Shown: positions 11,896 through 24,013 of the stretch, one piece after another | Layout: each line of letters begins with the position of its first letter | How positions within the stretch are numbered: the stretch's first letter is position 1 | Source: Trichostrongylus colubriformis | Lineage: Eukaryota > Nematoda > Chromadorea > Rhabditida > Trichostrongylidae | Reading direction: 5' to 3' | Assembly: GCA_963978905.1 (NCBI GenBank) | Contig: OZ022258.1 | Span: 54,854,591-54,918,590 of the forward strand | DNA: 64,000 nt | Made by a program: the position numbers and the translations under genes | The notes under the pieces: generated by a model | Database searches by the model: none | Seen by the model: only the letters and a program-made list of their open reading frames with translations | What the model was told of the DNA's origin: nothing

Positions 11896-12615
11896 AATCG
11901 CTGTGAACTGGAACTTATCAACGAGTAATTCGGTAAAACACACATAAAGCGAAGTAAAGAGTACAGTAGCATTGGTCGAAAACAGGAGCACAGCGCATAT
12001 CAACAACAACCTGACACCTCAGTCGCCAACATGAAGGTTACTCGCTGCCAACAGTAACTTCAACAACGATTGAACGACTGTGGGACAAATAGCCATTCTT
12101 CCGCGGCGAACGCGTGGCTTGCTACGCGTTATTTGGATTTTCGAATAACTGCCACGAAAATCAGTGCAAATAACTGGATGGGGGTACTCCAGTGTGTTCG
12201 GCGTCCGGCACTATCTTTGACTGAGCAAGGGTTTGCGAAAGCCCTCACCTTTCAATGAAGACCTTATAAATAAGGATATACATTTGAGTTTACAATTTAG
12301 TGATGGTAAACGGTATCGAGAGAGTGACGACCGCACGGTAATGAATAGCATGTCCCTCAAACTACTTCAGCACCCGGAAATATTCACTGGCGGCATACAA
12401 AAAGGGTTCAACATTAGAAATCATGGATGAAATGCTAGATAATTTAGTCATCAAGGGTTACGTAGAAGCTTAAGGTATAACGGAAAAACGCAGCCGCTCA
12501 CAAGTGCAATTGCGTACCTTCCACAACTACCGCAACCCAACGTCCAGATAATCTGTGAAGTTTACATGACATTCTTTCATGGTCTGACAAGCGAACGACT
12601 GCTGAAAGCTATACT

Positions 12616-12753
12616 CCGTTTCGGAGCGCATGATATGGCGTGGCCTATGGACATGGGTGAGTGGCGAGTTGAGAGTGCGTGGCAAGAGCCAAAGAGTTTC
12701 ATACACTCTTACCCAAGCCCGTAGGCCACGCCTTATCAGGCGCTCCGAAATGG
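12616..12753. repeat. hairpin element
   Basis: CCGTTTCGGAGCGCATGATA at the left pairs with the reverse complement of TGATAAGGCGTGGCCTACGG-type sequence at the right; arms of about 35 bp enclose a short spacer. Likely a MITE remnant. Confidence 0.55.
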
Positions 12754-12881
12754 GCTGTATGTACCGTTTTCGTGAACCGCTTCGAAGGATTAGTAATAGG
12801 TTTTTGAAAAAAATGCGGATGGGGAGTCGATGCTAACGTGTGGGTGGGGACACTCCACTGTGCTCGGCGTCCGGCGCCCCT

Positions 12882-13010
12882 CGCCGCCGGTGGGTGTATA
12901 TCGCTAGGACAGAAACGTCGCGTGGCCGTGTTCGGCACGCGACGGTTCTGTCCTAGCGATATACACCCGCCGCCGGTGACGGCGTCGGTGCGCAAAGTAT
13001 AAAAGCGGCC
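12882..13010. repeat. long hairpin fused to a family B end
   Basis: A near-perfect hairpin (12884-12979) with arms containing GGTGTATATCGCTAGGACAG is followed by GTGCGCAAAGTATAAAAGCGGCC and TTA, the right end of the family B elements. The flanking block CACTCCACTGTGCTCGGCGTCCGG is repeated in diverged form at about 12187-12215. Confidence 0.6.
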
Positions 13011-13633
13011 TTAGTTTGGTGGAAAGCCCCTACCCCCTCAGGAAGGCTTGTAGACAGGGACCTCAGGGCAATGATAGACACTCGAGTGTACAAGATGATG
13101 ATGGTGTAGCGGTATTGAATGAGAGGCAGCAGCGCAAGATGAGTGCCAGCTCTTCCCTCCTCTCCCCCCCCCTCCAACTGGATAAGCATCGAGAAATCTT
13201 AAGCTCATCGTCAGTGCTGAGCTCAAGCCTCAAAGGCACAGATGACGGATGCCGATGGCTGGTTCAAAAGGTGAAGATTGCTTCAATCCTACATTCCTTC
13301 GTACCTTTTATGAAGAACGTTAGAAATGAGAGAAGGTCAAACCCATTACTAAGCACCAGAAAAACTAGTACGGTCCATGAAAACGATATATGACTTTCAA
13401 CAGTCGTCTGCTCATTCGAACACGAAGACCATGTACGTGCAAAGAAAAAAAGAAAGATGACATCACTAGAATAACGATTTCTGAACGTGCAATGAGCTTC
13501 CGCAAAAAAAGTTATGGCGCAGGTTGAGTATGGAAAATTAAGTTCCGGACTTTAATTGTCTAAGCGTTGAATGACGGTAGTTGTCGAGGGTACGCAATTG
13601 CACGTGTGTTTTTGCGGATGTGTTTTCACGTAA

Positions 13634-13795
13634 GGCCGCGTTCATACTTTGCAGAGGGTTGCGTTCACAGGCAGCGAGGCAGTGTAGCACGAGTGAGGCG
13701 CAGAGACGACGCATGCAACAAGAGAGGGGCATAGGGGGAAACGCAGAGACACGCAGCCACGCCCTGCCGCCGGCACGTGAAGGATGAACGCGGCC
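13634..13795. repeat. MITE family B copy (TAA target site)
   Basis: Inverted ends GGCCGCGTTCAT...ATGAACGCGGCC flanked by TAA on both sides. A three-base TAA duplication is typical of PIF/Harbinger-type elements. Other copies: 18570, 42866, 62064. Confidence 0.75.
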
Positions 13796-14459
13796 TAATA
13801 CTGAGCTCAACCACTTCCGTGCCGAAGAGTCACGCAGGAAGAGGAAAAGTATTGGAAATATGGCACGAATTAGCATTACAGCGCGTTCTGTCCGGTTCCC
13901 AGCTTTTATGGCACGGTCATGCCATTTGCTGAATCGAGATGGAAACTCTCGGCAGCGATTTGATAGATATGAAATGAGGGTAGACGGAAAGTCCGTGAAA
14001 AGACTGAGCTCAGTTAGTACAGCTTTAGAAGATTATTATGTCTGTGAGGATTGTCAGTATCAGTAACACCTTCTGTAAAAATGAAAACTTATCGAAGAAG
14101 CATTTTTGACCACCAAATTTCCTTTGTAGGTTATTGCAGTCGTAAGGCGCCACAGAGTGATAGAAAGCAGACCACAACGAAGCTGGGTGGGGTTTCGCGT
14201 TGAAATCCAAAGGCAGAAGGAATGTAATCCGATCAGTTGCTGATGGTTGGAGGCGCTTGTGTAGCGCTACAATGGTAAAAGAGAAGAATGCTGCGGTAAA
14301 ACACCCCAGAAATATTACTTCTCCCTACCACTGATTATCATGATTATCATCAGGTAGAGGAGCCATGGCCTTCGCCTGACCGACTCAAGCTGCTCAGTCG
14401 GCCGAACCGCGCGCATTATGCATCACCACTTGGGCTGGCGCACACAACTGCGCGCGTGA

Positions 14460-14830
14460 CACCAATCATGCTAATTGGGCTTGATCGATATCGATCGATC
14501 AGTATCATCACTCGAACGGTTTCGCAAAAACGGAAAGAGAAACGAAGTTCCGCCGTCAATCTCGTCCTTATAACTTTAGGAATTGAGAGTTCAAGCTTTG
14601 CTGCGAGCGAGATATCAGTTTCTCGCCATTCGCCTTTCGAGGCTCCTTATCAGCCTTTATTAGTTGCTATCACTTCCGTTCCCTCACCACTGATGTCCCC
14701 TTACCACCCCTTATATCATTAAAATATTCAGAGTCCCAGCTTTACTGCGACGCGAGATATGAGTTTCGTAACAGACGGAGGGACGGACAAAGGGACGGAC
14801 GGAGGGACGTACAGACAGACGAAGCGTTTT
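14460..14830. repeat. interspersed repeat shared with 59400-59620
   Basis: Carries CGCCTTTCGAGGCTCCTTATCAG, CCCTTATATCATT and an ATATGAGTTTCGTAACAGAC-like block. The same series occurs in reverse orientation around 59430-59620. No coding frame. Confidence 0.55.
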
Positions 14831-14833
14831 ATA

Positions 14834-16031
14834 CAGGGGGTGCCAAAAAAAAGTAATTATGTCTCGTCCTCTTCACCCCACTTTAGTCGGACTACACCAA
14901 TTTCTGTTGAGGTATTCACATCCCCAGATTCAAGAGCAGACCTCACTCTATCACTATACTCCGTGGCAGCCTTCTGCACGAGCAGGAACGGGAGCGAGGA
15001 AAGAGTGAACAAGATGTGTCACCCCAACTGGGCAAAATCCGAAATTTCGTCGCCCTCGTTCACAACCTTGCTGAGGTCCGTTCACTCTGGGTACCTAAGG
15101 GGATTCATACTGGGTAGTGTTCTTTAGGATCCCGTTTTTTCCGGGTTCCCAGCGCCCTTCGTTTCCAAGAGCCAAAACGTGCACTTACCACTGAAATCCC
15201 TCCTGAGGCGGATTTGGGCATGAAAATGATACTTCGGATCATAGCAGCTTTGTCCAAGCAGCAGGGGCTCTGTGACTTCCATGAACCGAAGGGCCAATCC
15301 TTAGAAAGCTTCACACAAAAGACCTACCATGGAACACGGCTCCACTGTTTTAAAGGAACCGGAAGGGGGTCCGAAACAAGAGGAAGATGCAAAGAAATGA
15401 GCATTTTGTAAAGAACACTCAAGGATAGAAGCGATAACAGGCGAAAAAACCCGGACTCAAAAGCGCGACGCTGCGGTGTGTATTCGCATCCCATTCGCAT
15501 CAGCGCATCCATTCCGAGTTGTCCGCTGTAGGAGACGGGCCGTGGGCCAACGTTAGTTGTAGCACCTGACTCCCGCGCAGTGGAGTGGCCATTTCCAACT
15601 ACATTAGCATTCATGTAAGTATATCTAGAAACAATATAAGAAAGAACAAAGTAAAAAGTAAAGGAAAAAACAAATTTATAGTAGAAACATCTTCTTTTGG
15701 CACCATGCCAAGGCGTCAAATTGGCGAGTTTGTGCAATGGCGGCCACTCAAACTCGTCCACACTACGTCTGTTCTACCGCAAGCCAAAATTACCCCCTTT
15801 GGTGTCCTTAAGGGGACCTCAATACCGTGGGTGCTCTGAAGCCTGACTGCGCCGCTTGAAGGCTCCATATTTTCATGAAAATGAAAGTAGTGAGTCTCAG
15901 CTTGTTCCCGCTTTTAGAGGAACATTTCGGGAATAATTTGCTCCAATACTTTCATTTCTTTCGTTTCCCTATGTTTTGTATAATGAGATGTGAGCCGTGG
16001 GCAAAATTACGTTTTTTTTTGGCACCCCCTG
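14834..16031. repeat. MITE family A, copy 2, with an insertion
   Basis: Same CAGGGGGTGCCAAAAAAA ends and TA flanks as copies 1 and 3, but about 1.2 kb instead of 0.74 kb. The extra ~450 bp lies between about 15362 and 15808, bounded by GGAAGGGGGTCC and a diverged inverse of it, so a second element probably inserted here. Confidence 0.8.
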
Positions 16032-16724
16032 TATATAGTAGGGATAGCGCGCCTTCCAGCCACAGTTGCGCCTAAGGTCTCGTTGGTTCACAGTGGGCAT
16101 GTCTTTCAACTTCTAAACTCTTGATTACCTGTGTGGCTTGAAGTAGGGTACGAAACTTTTGCTACTGCTCTCCGATGCACTACTCTACTCACAACCATCA
16201 CTGTTACATTGATAGCCTTAGTCATTGTGTGGGAGCTAAATAATATAATATATACTGCTAAATAAAAATAATATGAAGAACATGTCTTGATAGCTCTTTC
16301 CCTACCTTTTTGTTTGTTTTTGGTTTCATGTAGAAAGTGTGAGGAGATGCTTAGAAGCACTCAAATAGTTTTTGTCACGGTAATTGTCTTTCTTTGCTTC
16401 CTTCCATCTGGACCTGATCATCCACAGCGTCACCATGCGGTCTGTGCCGTGGAGCCAATGGCTTTTTACGCCGCTTAGTGACGTTTGAATCTTCTGTGTT
16501 GATTTCCTGAATTTATCTTCTAGATGCGCGCCATCAGGCAGTTATGTATGTATCAGGTACTGAGTGGTGTTTATTATATGCAGATCCTCGATTGATTGTT
16601 TCACCCGCCCGTAAACCCTAACTAACTACGGCTGGGATCAGATGACTGGTGCTTCCACTTCTCTAGAATAGGTTAGATATTTTCTCTCATTGTTTCTGAT
16701 GGGAAACGAATCTCACATCGCTCC

Positions 16725-17206
16725 TTAAAGGCACAATTCACGATAATTTTCGTGCGTCGTCTCGCTCCATAAGGACTCTGGAGGTGCTGAAGAACATATA
16801 AGTGAAGGAAAAGCCGAGTAATCCTTTCAAAAACCATGGTAATTAGGTGCCCCTGACCTTTGGCTTCGACGAGCCTCCAGACTAGAGGCAAACATTTCGA
16901 CAAGTTTTTGCGTGATAATATCATCCGATAAGATTGCTGTTCCTATGGAAATTTTTCCTATCTTTTCTTATCGCAGCCGATATCGTGCCTCTTATACGCG
17001 TATATGCCACCGCTTCCCTGCTGGCAAATCGTAAGATGGGTGTGGGTAATCTTGAGACGGTGGCCGCCATCTCATTTACGGGTTCTTTACGCGTTTAGCA
17101 CTCACCCTCGCGCCGCGGTGATGGCACCCATGTTGCTCTGGGTGGAAGCGGCTATCTACTCGGGGATGGAATCAAGATAATCATATTATCGTGAACTGTG
17201 CCTTTA
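16725..17206. repeat. MITE with ttaaaggcac ends
   Basis: Left end TTAAAGGCACAATTCACGAT and right end ATCGTGAACTGTGCCTTTAA are inverted repeats about 480 bp apart. The interior is non-coding. Confidence 0.75.
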
Positions 17207-18569
17207 ATCCATTATGAAATAATCGAACCGCTTATCGAAGTTCCCCTCCCCATGACTCCAAAGAGACGACGGTGCACACAGCTTATCTCACAGACTCTGA
17301 TCAGTGCACGTAATCCCTGGTTTTTCTACTTAGTGTATAAATCGGAGAGATTTTAGTTATTCTATTTGGAGCGTGGCCACCGCGTGCCTTGGCAACTCGA
17401 CGCTCCATGTGTTTCAACGATTGTCCGAAATTCCCCCTTTCGTCACTACTTTTACCTTTGGGTGCACTGCTCTACCGGAACACTACATATCTCCAGTGAA
17501 GTGCTATGCTTTTATGAAAGCAATAAATGATCTGCTAAAGAAATCAATAAAATGGTGAGAAGGGGGGAATCTCGATAATGACTGCCAAAAAAGTTCCGAT
17601 ATAGCCGATTTTGAGTCTATTTTGAAACTTCGTATTCCTTCGGTATACGATCTTTGTTGGGCGTTTTCTAGATCGTGAAAATGATTAACACCGAGAGGTA
17701 ACCGTTGCCACGCTGACTGCTATTACTTTTATGAGCTCAAAGGTAATGAGGTGCTTCGACGTCAGCTGAACAAGTGCGTGCAGTACCAAAAAATAGCCTC
17801 GTGGCCACATTACGGTTGATGATTAGGACCGGCCAAGATAGGGATCATATTAGAAAGAGAGGCAATACCAGAAGACAGAACCAATCTAGGCAAAATGAAA
17901 AGGAATGGGGCGTCCGGCGTGGCATGAATGCCTAATTCAAGCCATACTTGTGTATTCGATTGCTTTTTACCTTTCCAGCCCTCTTTCCTTTGCCTTCATC
18001 TAGATATGTCTTTCTTCATCTGAATAAGCAGCATCCCGTAGGGATTTGAGGCTATAGTGGCCTCATGAAAGATGGTAATCTATGAATGTGGGTATAAGTG
18101 TAGAAAATGAAAAAGGAATCATCGTAAGACTCGCATACTCATTGAAAGCCAGTGAATCACCCAAAAAACGTTTTGGTCTTGTTAATGGCATCTCAAAAAC
18201 GTTTTTTGGACCTTTGGGCCATGCTCAGTGTCGTTGCAGCTAGTCGGACGGAACTAACTGAGAAAACTCCTATATGGGATAGTCGCCCTCCTTCAGCAGC
18301 GGTCGTTAGCAATTTCTGGTACTACCATTCAGAAGACATTAGTCAGCTGTTTGAAAATTATAGGAGTGAGGATCGTGTATAACTCAGGTAACCAGAATCG
18401 GTCGCAGAACAATGCCTACAACTTGATGAAATCGAATTTAGACTTCGTGGTCTCGGACTGCAGAGCTGTCTCCAAGAATGCTTCAGCGCACTACCGAGTC
18501 CCTTCTCGGGAATCATATTCTGGTATCCTCTTATACTGCTTTGCCAGGGAATAAACCATTGATTAATAA

Positions 18570-18697
18570 GGCCGCTTTCATACTTTGCGCACCGACGCCG
18601 TCACGCGCGTGACGGCGTCAAATCGACGCCGTCATCTGCGTTGATTTGACGCCGTCACGCGCGTGACGGCGTCGGTGCGCAAAGTATGAAAGCGGCC
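18570..18697. repeat. MITE family B, nearly perfect palindrome
   Basis: A 128-bp element, almost a complete palindrome (GGCCGCTTTCATACTTTGCG ends, inner GACGCCGTCACGCGCGTGAC blocks), flanked by TAA on both sides. The cleanest copy of its family in the window. Confidence 0.85.
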
Positions 18698-18948
18698 TAA
18701 AGGTGCTGATTCGTAATACATCTGCATACACTTACTACTGGACCAATGGGTGGCTATCCCCCATGAATAAAGTAGGAAGTTGCAGCGATACTGCGCGATA
18801 TCGGTCCAAAAAATGAAAATGGTAGTGAAGCAAAGCGTGGATGAAAATTTTCTATTTGGGAAAGGAACAGAAATGCACCGATAGTTGAGAAGATGACTGC
18901 TCTGTTTTCCTTCAATGAAACTCCCCCAACGCTCCCTTCCCCACTTAC

Positions 18949-19045
18949 ATGCGGATTTGCTCATTGTCGCAGTCTCACTACGTGCTCTGCTCTCTCTTTG
19001 TTGATTGTGCTTCATCATATTGATTCCACTATGCCGCAAAGCCAT
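18949..19045 (-). other. candidate exon, end of a nuclear-receptor DNA-binding domain
   Basis: Minus-strand exon ending in a consensus GTAAGT donor. The peptide ALRHSGINMMKHNQQRESR resembles the stretch after the last cysteines of a nuclear-receptor zinc-finger domain (CRxxKALxxGMN...R). It may start slightly upstream after an AAG at about 19052. The exon with the second zinc finger was not found between here and 19441, so the gene may be broken or the model incomplete. Confidence 0.35.
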
Positions 19046-19440
19046 TAAAAGACTTCATTCAGTGAGTGAGTAGTGGCGATTTCCGGTAAGTCGACTGCCA
19101 ACTAGTACAACCTTTGTACCGGTTTGCGTATTTTTCCATTTTTTCGAACGCAGTGACTTCATTTTTTTCACCTGTTGTCCTTCCTCCTGGGAAAGGTTTT
19201 ATTGTGGAAGTGGATCATAACCTTCTTTTAAGCTGAAAAGCTCAATGGCTACACCTTATTAAGTTAAAGAGCAAGACGGTAGAAGAGGGCACAGGGTTTG
19301 CGTGTGTTTACCTCTCAGATTTATTTTGAGCTATTGGCGCTGCATTATCCCAATCCGTCTCGTTAACATTACACAAGTGCTAAATGTACGGCTCTATGGA
19401 ATTTCATGTTAATGAGCAGAACCAGACCGCTATAACTTAC

Positions 19441-19493
19441 TGCACAGCTTTCACAAGCAAGAATACCATGAGAAATATTTCGAAGAATCTTGC
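19441..19493 (-). other. exon encoding half of a nuclear-receptor zinc finger
   Basis: A 53-bp exon between a CCCCAG acceptor and a consensus GTAAGT donor encodes KILRNISHGILACESCA after a split glycine codon. Counting back from CESC gives exactly 13 residues to a cysteine that would end the preceding exon, matching C-x13-C-x2-C of nuclear-receptor finger I; HGxLxCESC is also typical. The preceding exon with the first Cys pair was not located. Confidence 0.45.
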
Positions 19494-19562
19494 CTGGGGT
19501 TTGAGCACATATGGGCAAAGATAAAAGTGTATGGAAGGGGAGAGCCTTCTGCCACTTCATAT

Positions 19563-19757
19563 CTAGTCAAGAGCGGACACACGTCCCCTCCTGGCCAGGA
19601 CATTCAGAACTGAGTCCATTCCATAGACATTTGAAAATATTGTACCTATAATTCTGCTGTATCGGCCATGGTGCTTCAAAACCTCGGGCGGATACAGGTT
19701 CCGCCCAAGGTTGGACTTCTTGCCAGTGACTTTGCTTCCTTGTGAGAAAGTGCTCAA
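19563..19757 (-). other. open frame of unknown function
   Basis: Uninterrupted minus-strand frame of 64 codons ending in TAG, with coding-like composition (e.g. SKVTGKKSNLGRNLYPPEVL). Possible acceptors are CTCACAAG at about 19741 or ATTGAG at 19753, but neither joins the exon at 20152-19944 in phase. It could belong to the same locus as the nuclear-receptor-like exons. Confidence 0.25.
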
Positions 19758-19943
19758 TAGGTTGGGTGAAAGGTTATCTCTTTAGATTGTTGCGAAGGTA
19801 TGATTTTCATCCGGTGTTTGGTATTTGCGATTCACGCATTCTTTTGAGACTAGCAGGGTCAGTAAAGTGAATGGGTGGTTGCATACCAAGCTCCAAAATG
19901 ATCGCTATTCTGACCCCATGTCCCACAGCTGAACCATCTTTAC

Positions 19944-20152
19944 TGAGCGGTCTGTAATTTCATCGATTTCGTCGTTACGACGCAAAAGGCCCACATTTAT
20001 TTGATCATCTGTTCCACGGACGTTGTCGACAGCCCCAAGACACTTGCATGCTCCGCCTGCTCTGAATCGGGCGAGTCTTTGATTGACAGATCTCTCATTT
20101 CCCTCCTTAACGTTTAATGCGCTCACTTCTTTCTCATTTAATAGGTCTGGTC
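19944..20152 (-). other. candidate exon of unknown function
   Basis: 209-bp open segment between a CAAATAG acceptor and a GTAAAG donor, entering in phase 1 and leaving in phase 0. The peptide is hydrophilic and charged (GPDLLNEKEVSALNVKEG... LLRRNDEIDEITDRS). No family recognised. Confidence 0.3.
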
Positions 20153-20474
20153 CTATTTGAAGTGTCCTTTTTCATTTTACCGAAGAAAACAGCAGTTTTA
20201 TCCAACTCAGTCAGTGAAAATCATTCAACACTTTTCTGATGCAGTCCATCACATTGTTTTCCGGATTAGAAATGGAGGTATTTTATAAGACGATGGGACG
20301 TTTTGCGTGCCATCTTGGACTGCCTTTATCCTCTGCGATGGCGCCGGCGGCAGGGCGGGTTACATTCACACACAGCGGGACAGAGTGGCGCAGACGGAGA
20401 TGCAGTTCATTGTTTCGTTTCCAGCATTTGTCCTAGTTGTCCTATCTATGATGAATTTGCACACAAAGTGACTA

Positions 20475-21202
20475 CAGGGGGTGCCAATAGAAATAAGTAA
20501 TTTCTTTCTTGACTCTTAACTCCACATTGGTCGGACTTCAGCGAATTTTGACAAGGTATTCCCATCCCCAAATCCAAGAGCATACTTCATACTATCACTA
20601 AACTCCGTGAGAGCCTACTGCACGAACTTGATCCAGAGCTTATTCTGAGTGAATATGATGTGTCACCTCAACACGGTAAAATCGGAGATTTCGTCGCCCT
20701 CGTTCAGGACCTTGCTGAGGCTCGTTCACCCTGGGTACCTAAAGGGATTCATATTGGGTAATGTTCTAAAACATTCCGTTTTTTCCGGGTTCCCAACGCC
20801 CTGCGTTTCCAAGAGCCAGAACGTGCCCTTACCACTGAAACACCTCCGGGGCAGGTTTGAGGCATGAAAAATGATACTTCGGATCACAGCATCCTTGTAG
20901 GGCTCTGTGACTTCTATGAACCAAAGGGTCAATCTTCAGGAAGCTTCCCACAAAAGACCTACCACAGAGCCTGGCTTCACTGTTTTAAGCGGACTCGATA
21001 CCGTGGATGCTCTGAAGCCCGACTGCGCCGCTTGAAGGCTCCACATTTTCATGAAAGTGAAATTAGTGACAGCTTGTTCCTGCTTTTAGAGGACCATTGA
21101 ATATTTTGCCCCACTACTTTTATCCCTTTCGTTTCTCTATGTTTTGTGTAATACGCGGATGTGGGCCGTGAGCAAAATTACTTCTTTTTTTGGCACCCCC
21201 TG
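20475..21202. repeat. MITE family A, copy 3
   Basis: 728 bp, CAGGGGGTGCCA... ends and TA flanks, collinear with copy 1 in reverse orientation, including the CTGGGTACCTAA(A/G)GGGATTCAT block and the CGCCGCTTGAAGG segment. Confidence 0.85.
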
Positions 21203-21530
21203 TATAGCTGGTTTATAAAACTAATTCCTCTACCCACCCTCTTTCTCCCTCTCTTGAATTGAGCCGTATGGAGTGGAAGTGCCAGGGATTTTGATAGGTC
21301 CGGTTTTTGTGAAATTTTTTCTGCAAAAATTCTGCACATTGCACTGGATTTTTGGTATGTTTCAAAGGCAGCGATAGGGGAAATACGAGCGAATCAGGAA
21401 AAATGTAGTGATTATGAAAGACGAGGTGTTCAGTAGTACGACTGTAAGAACAAACGGAAGAAAATGACCAAAGACCCGGGAAGTAGGACTCTTTCCCACC
21501 ATTGATTTTTTGCGTGGACGACCTTCCCGA

Positions 21531-21768
21531 CAAAAGGCGGGTAGTCCGGACGAGTTTTCCACTGGCATGTTGCCAAGTAAAAACAAGGGAATGTTTGGAA
21601 ATACGACAGCATCTGATTTTGGCAGTGAACTTTCAACTAGAACAGAAGACAAAAGGCGGGTAGTCCGGACGAGTTTTCCACTGGCATGTTGCCAAGTAAA
21701 CACAAGAGAATGTTTGGAAATACGACAGCATCTGATTTTGGCAGTGATCTTCCAACTAGAACAGATAA
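21531..21768. repeat. tandem duplication, ~119-bp unit, two copies
   Basis: The block starting AAAAGGCGGGTAGTCCGGAC and ending GGCAGTGA(A/T)CTT is present twice in direct tandem with few differences. A diverged single copy in the opposite orientation occurs at about 34160-34300, so the unit belongs to a larger interspersed element. Confidence 0.75.
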
Positions 21769-22729
21769 AGCGTGCCGCGATAACTTCAACCCTGCCCCAT
21801 CTTCTTGGCCACTCTTACCGTAGCCAACCAGGAATTACGGCTCCTGGAGACGGGGTCTGTCATCCACAGGCGTCAGCTGTTGAACGTTACGCCGTTTCTA
21901 CAGCTCGGGAGCGCTTTTTGACGAGGATGTCGTCCTAAATACACTTCTCACATCAGGCCCATAGTTTACAAGTGCCTGACTTTTTTGGTTTTCTCAGTAA
22001 ACACATTATTCGTGATGCTGTCTTCCAATTTTCGAAACATAAATCGACTGCTATGTATATGTCTGATTTGTATCTTCGAGACTCAACGGCCGAGAGGGTT
22101 GAATTCTGTTCATTTGTAGCACATTCAGCTGCGAGTGGCAAAACTTCATTACCACCTGCACATCTCATTTATTCGCTTATTTTGTGTAGAAAATCCCAGT
22201 AGGTAATCACATTTCGGGATTACTGAGCTGTGATGCTTTGTGTGAAGTGAACGGATTTTGCAATTCAATTAGTACTCAGTAACTTGATTTAATTTAGTGT
22301 TCAAAATTAGCACTTAACGTGACGCAACATTATTTTATCGCGTATTGCAAGCTACTCGATAGCGATTAATCCCCTGAATAGCTTTTATTTCAAATTGCCT
22401 GCTCCATTCTCCGCATCCATTTCCAACAATACGTATTGTTGTTGAACATTCCCATGGAAACGGGACACTACTAACTTATTATTACACATTAATCCCAAAA
22501 TGCTACGTAGATGTTGCCACTGGCTCTGCTTTGCAAATCTCACAATTTTTCATATGTCAAAATTCGCAGCTGTTTGACTTTCCCGACGGCCCACGTATTC
22601 ATTCTGTATGTGCTACTTATGGCTGAAAATTCTCTTCCGCTTCCCCGCAGTGTAGCGGTATGGATACCTACCACTTCGATTCAACCTCTCACATCCAGTT
22701 CACATATAGGGTTTGCAGCTGACCAAAGC

Positions 22730-22957
22730 GGGTGTGTACCCTTATGTCAGGATTTCGCACGCTGCAAGCGGAACAATGCGGACGAGCTAAGGCGTCATGT
22801 TGTGTCCCGAAGCGATTATAAGTCAACTGCGTATCGCTCCTCTAGCATTACCGTGTGATCGTTCTAAGACCCAACTATCGCGACGCACATAGCTCGCACA
22901 CACTGCGTCGCACACCGCTTATCGTCTGACGAAATCCTACATAAGTATACACACCCG
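22730..22957. repeat. MITE family D copy
   Basis: Inverted ends GGGTGTGTACCCTTATGTCA...TACATAAGTATACACACCC. Shares the GACCCAA(C/T)TA(T/C)CGCGACG core with copies at 35534 and 37331. Confidence 0.7.
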
Positions 22958-24013
22958 ACGAAACGATCTTTCTGCGGATCTGAATAAATGACAGCTGAAA
23001 GTGCAGTCTATCTCTAGATCCTTGAAGATAAGGCATCCCTCTTCTTTTCTCGCCTCATGATACTGAGTGTCGCGTTTTTTAGTCCGACGCTCAGGGCAAA
23101 CTAAGCAGCGTCGACGACTTTCTTGCGCCACAGCAATTCCTGGCAGGTAAGTTCAGTGTCAGGTGAGCAAATAAAGGTTTTGAATAAGATAATCATGTCA
23201 TAACAATTACCTTCAAGCTCCAATCTACTCTGTGAACTCGTAGGGTCATAAACCGCTGTTCCTTCTGGGATAATTCAGCTCGGAGCGCACAAGTTAAGGG
23301 CCTTTCCATGATAAAAATAACGATGTAACTCTTTCTGTGGGTAGACAGAGGTCTCACACTCGTGAATGCTGTCCTCTATCCGCGATTCGAAGTGGCTAAG
23401 TTGCTATGAGCGCATAATATGTATCCATGCCCTGCACTTGGATCCCATTCACCACCTTAGATTTGAAGGATGTTTCTCATAGCCCACCGTTTTCTCTCGA
23501 AGTTCTTGTTTTCCTGAGTGCGCTACTTCTTACTATCTTTAGAAGGCCCTGTATTACTCCTTGAGTCTTATCCGAACGGATGCATTCGTCACGACCCAAG
23601 AAAATTTAATGGCTAAATTTTGCCTCTCACAAAGGCTCGTTTCGAAAAGCTTCCAATTACCAGCCAAACTACCTAAAAAGGGCAAACCGTAGTGCCGTCT
23701 CCGCTCGAGATGAAAAGCAAAATTGGAATTCTCGTTCCAGTTCTTTGTTCCTTTCTGTTTGAAGTGCGTTTGCGGAAGTTTCTTTCTCATAGTCCTGATA
23801 CCCAGTGCTTTGTTGTAGTCAGTTTCACTTAAACTAATAGCGCTCCCTTCATCACTTGATTAGTGCATCATTAAATCAATGTGTCATTGAGCCACACTAA
23901 AATTTTCTCTGAACTAGAAAATGAGGAAAAGAAAATTTCAATTGAAAGTTAATTGAATTGGCGTACTAGCTCACTTGTCAGGTTTTTCTAAGTCAAGTGA
24001 ACATGATAAAATA

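Larger units (their letters stand above)
11896..18948. other. 7-kb repeat-rich stretch without a recognised gene
   Basis: Upstream of the RAB5IF-like gene. Open frames here are short and mostly lie in the hairpin elements at 12616, 12882, 13634, 14834, 16725 and 18570. I found no chain of exons with consistent phase on either strand. Confidence 0.5.

Noticed and set aside
13016..13393. 125-codon plus-strand frame
   Set aside because: Starts inside a MITE end, low-complexity composition, no splice context and overlapping frames of similar length on the other strand.
15324..15761. 145-codon minus-strand frame
   Set aside because: Lies across the border of the insertion within family A copy 2; no family feature and no splice partner.
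18570..18697. Regular GACGCCGTCACGCGCGTGAC blocks as a CRISPR-like array
   Set aside because: They are the arms of a palindromic transposon with TAA target duplications in a eukaryotic genome, without spacers of regular length.
21510..21938. 142-codon plus-strand frame
   Set aside because: Its length comes from the tandem duplication of a repeat unit that happens to lack stops; the peptide repeats accordingly.
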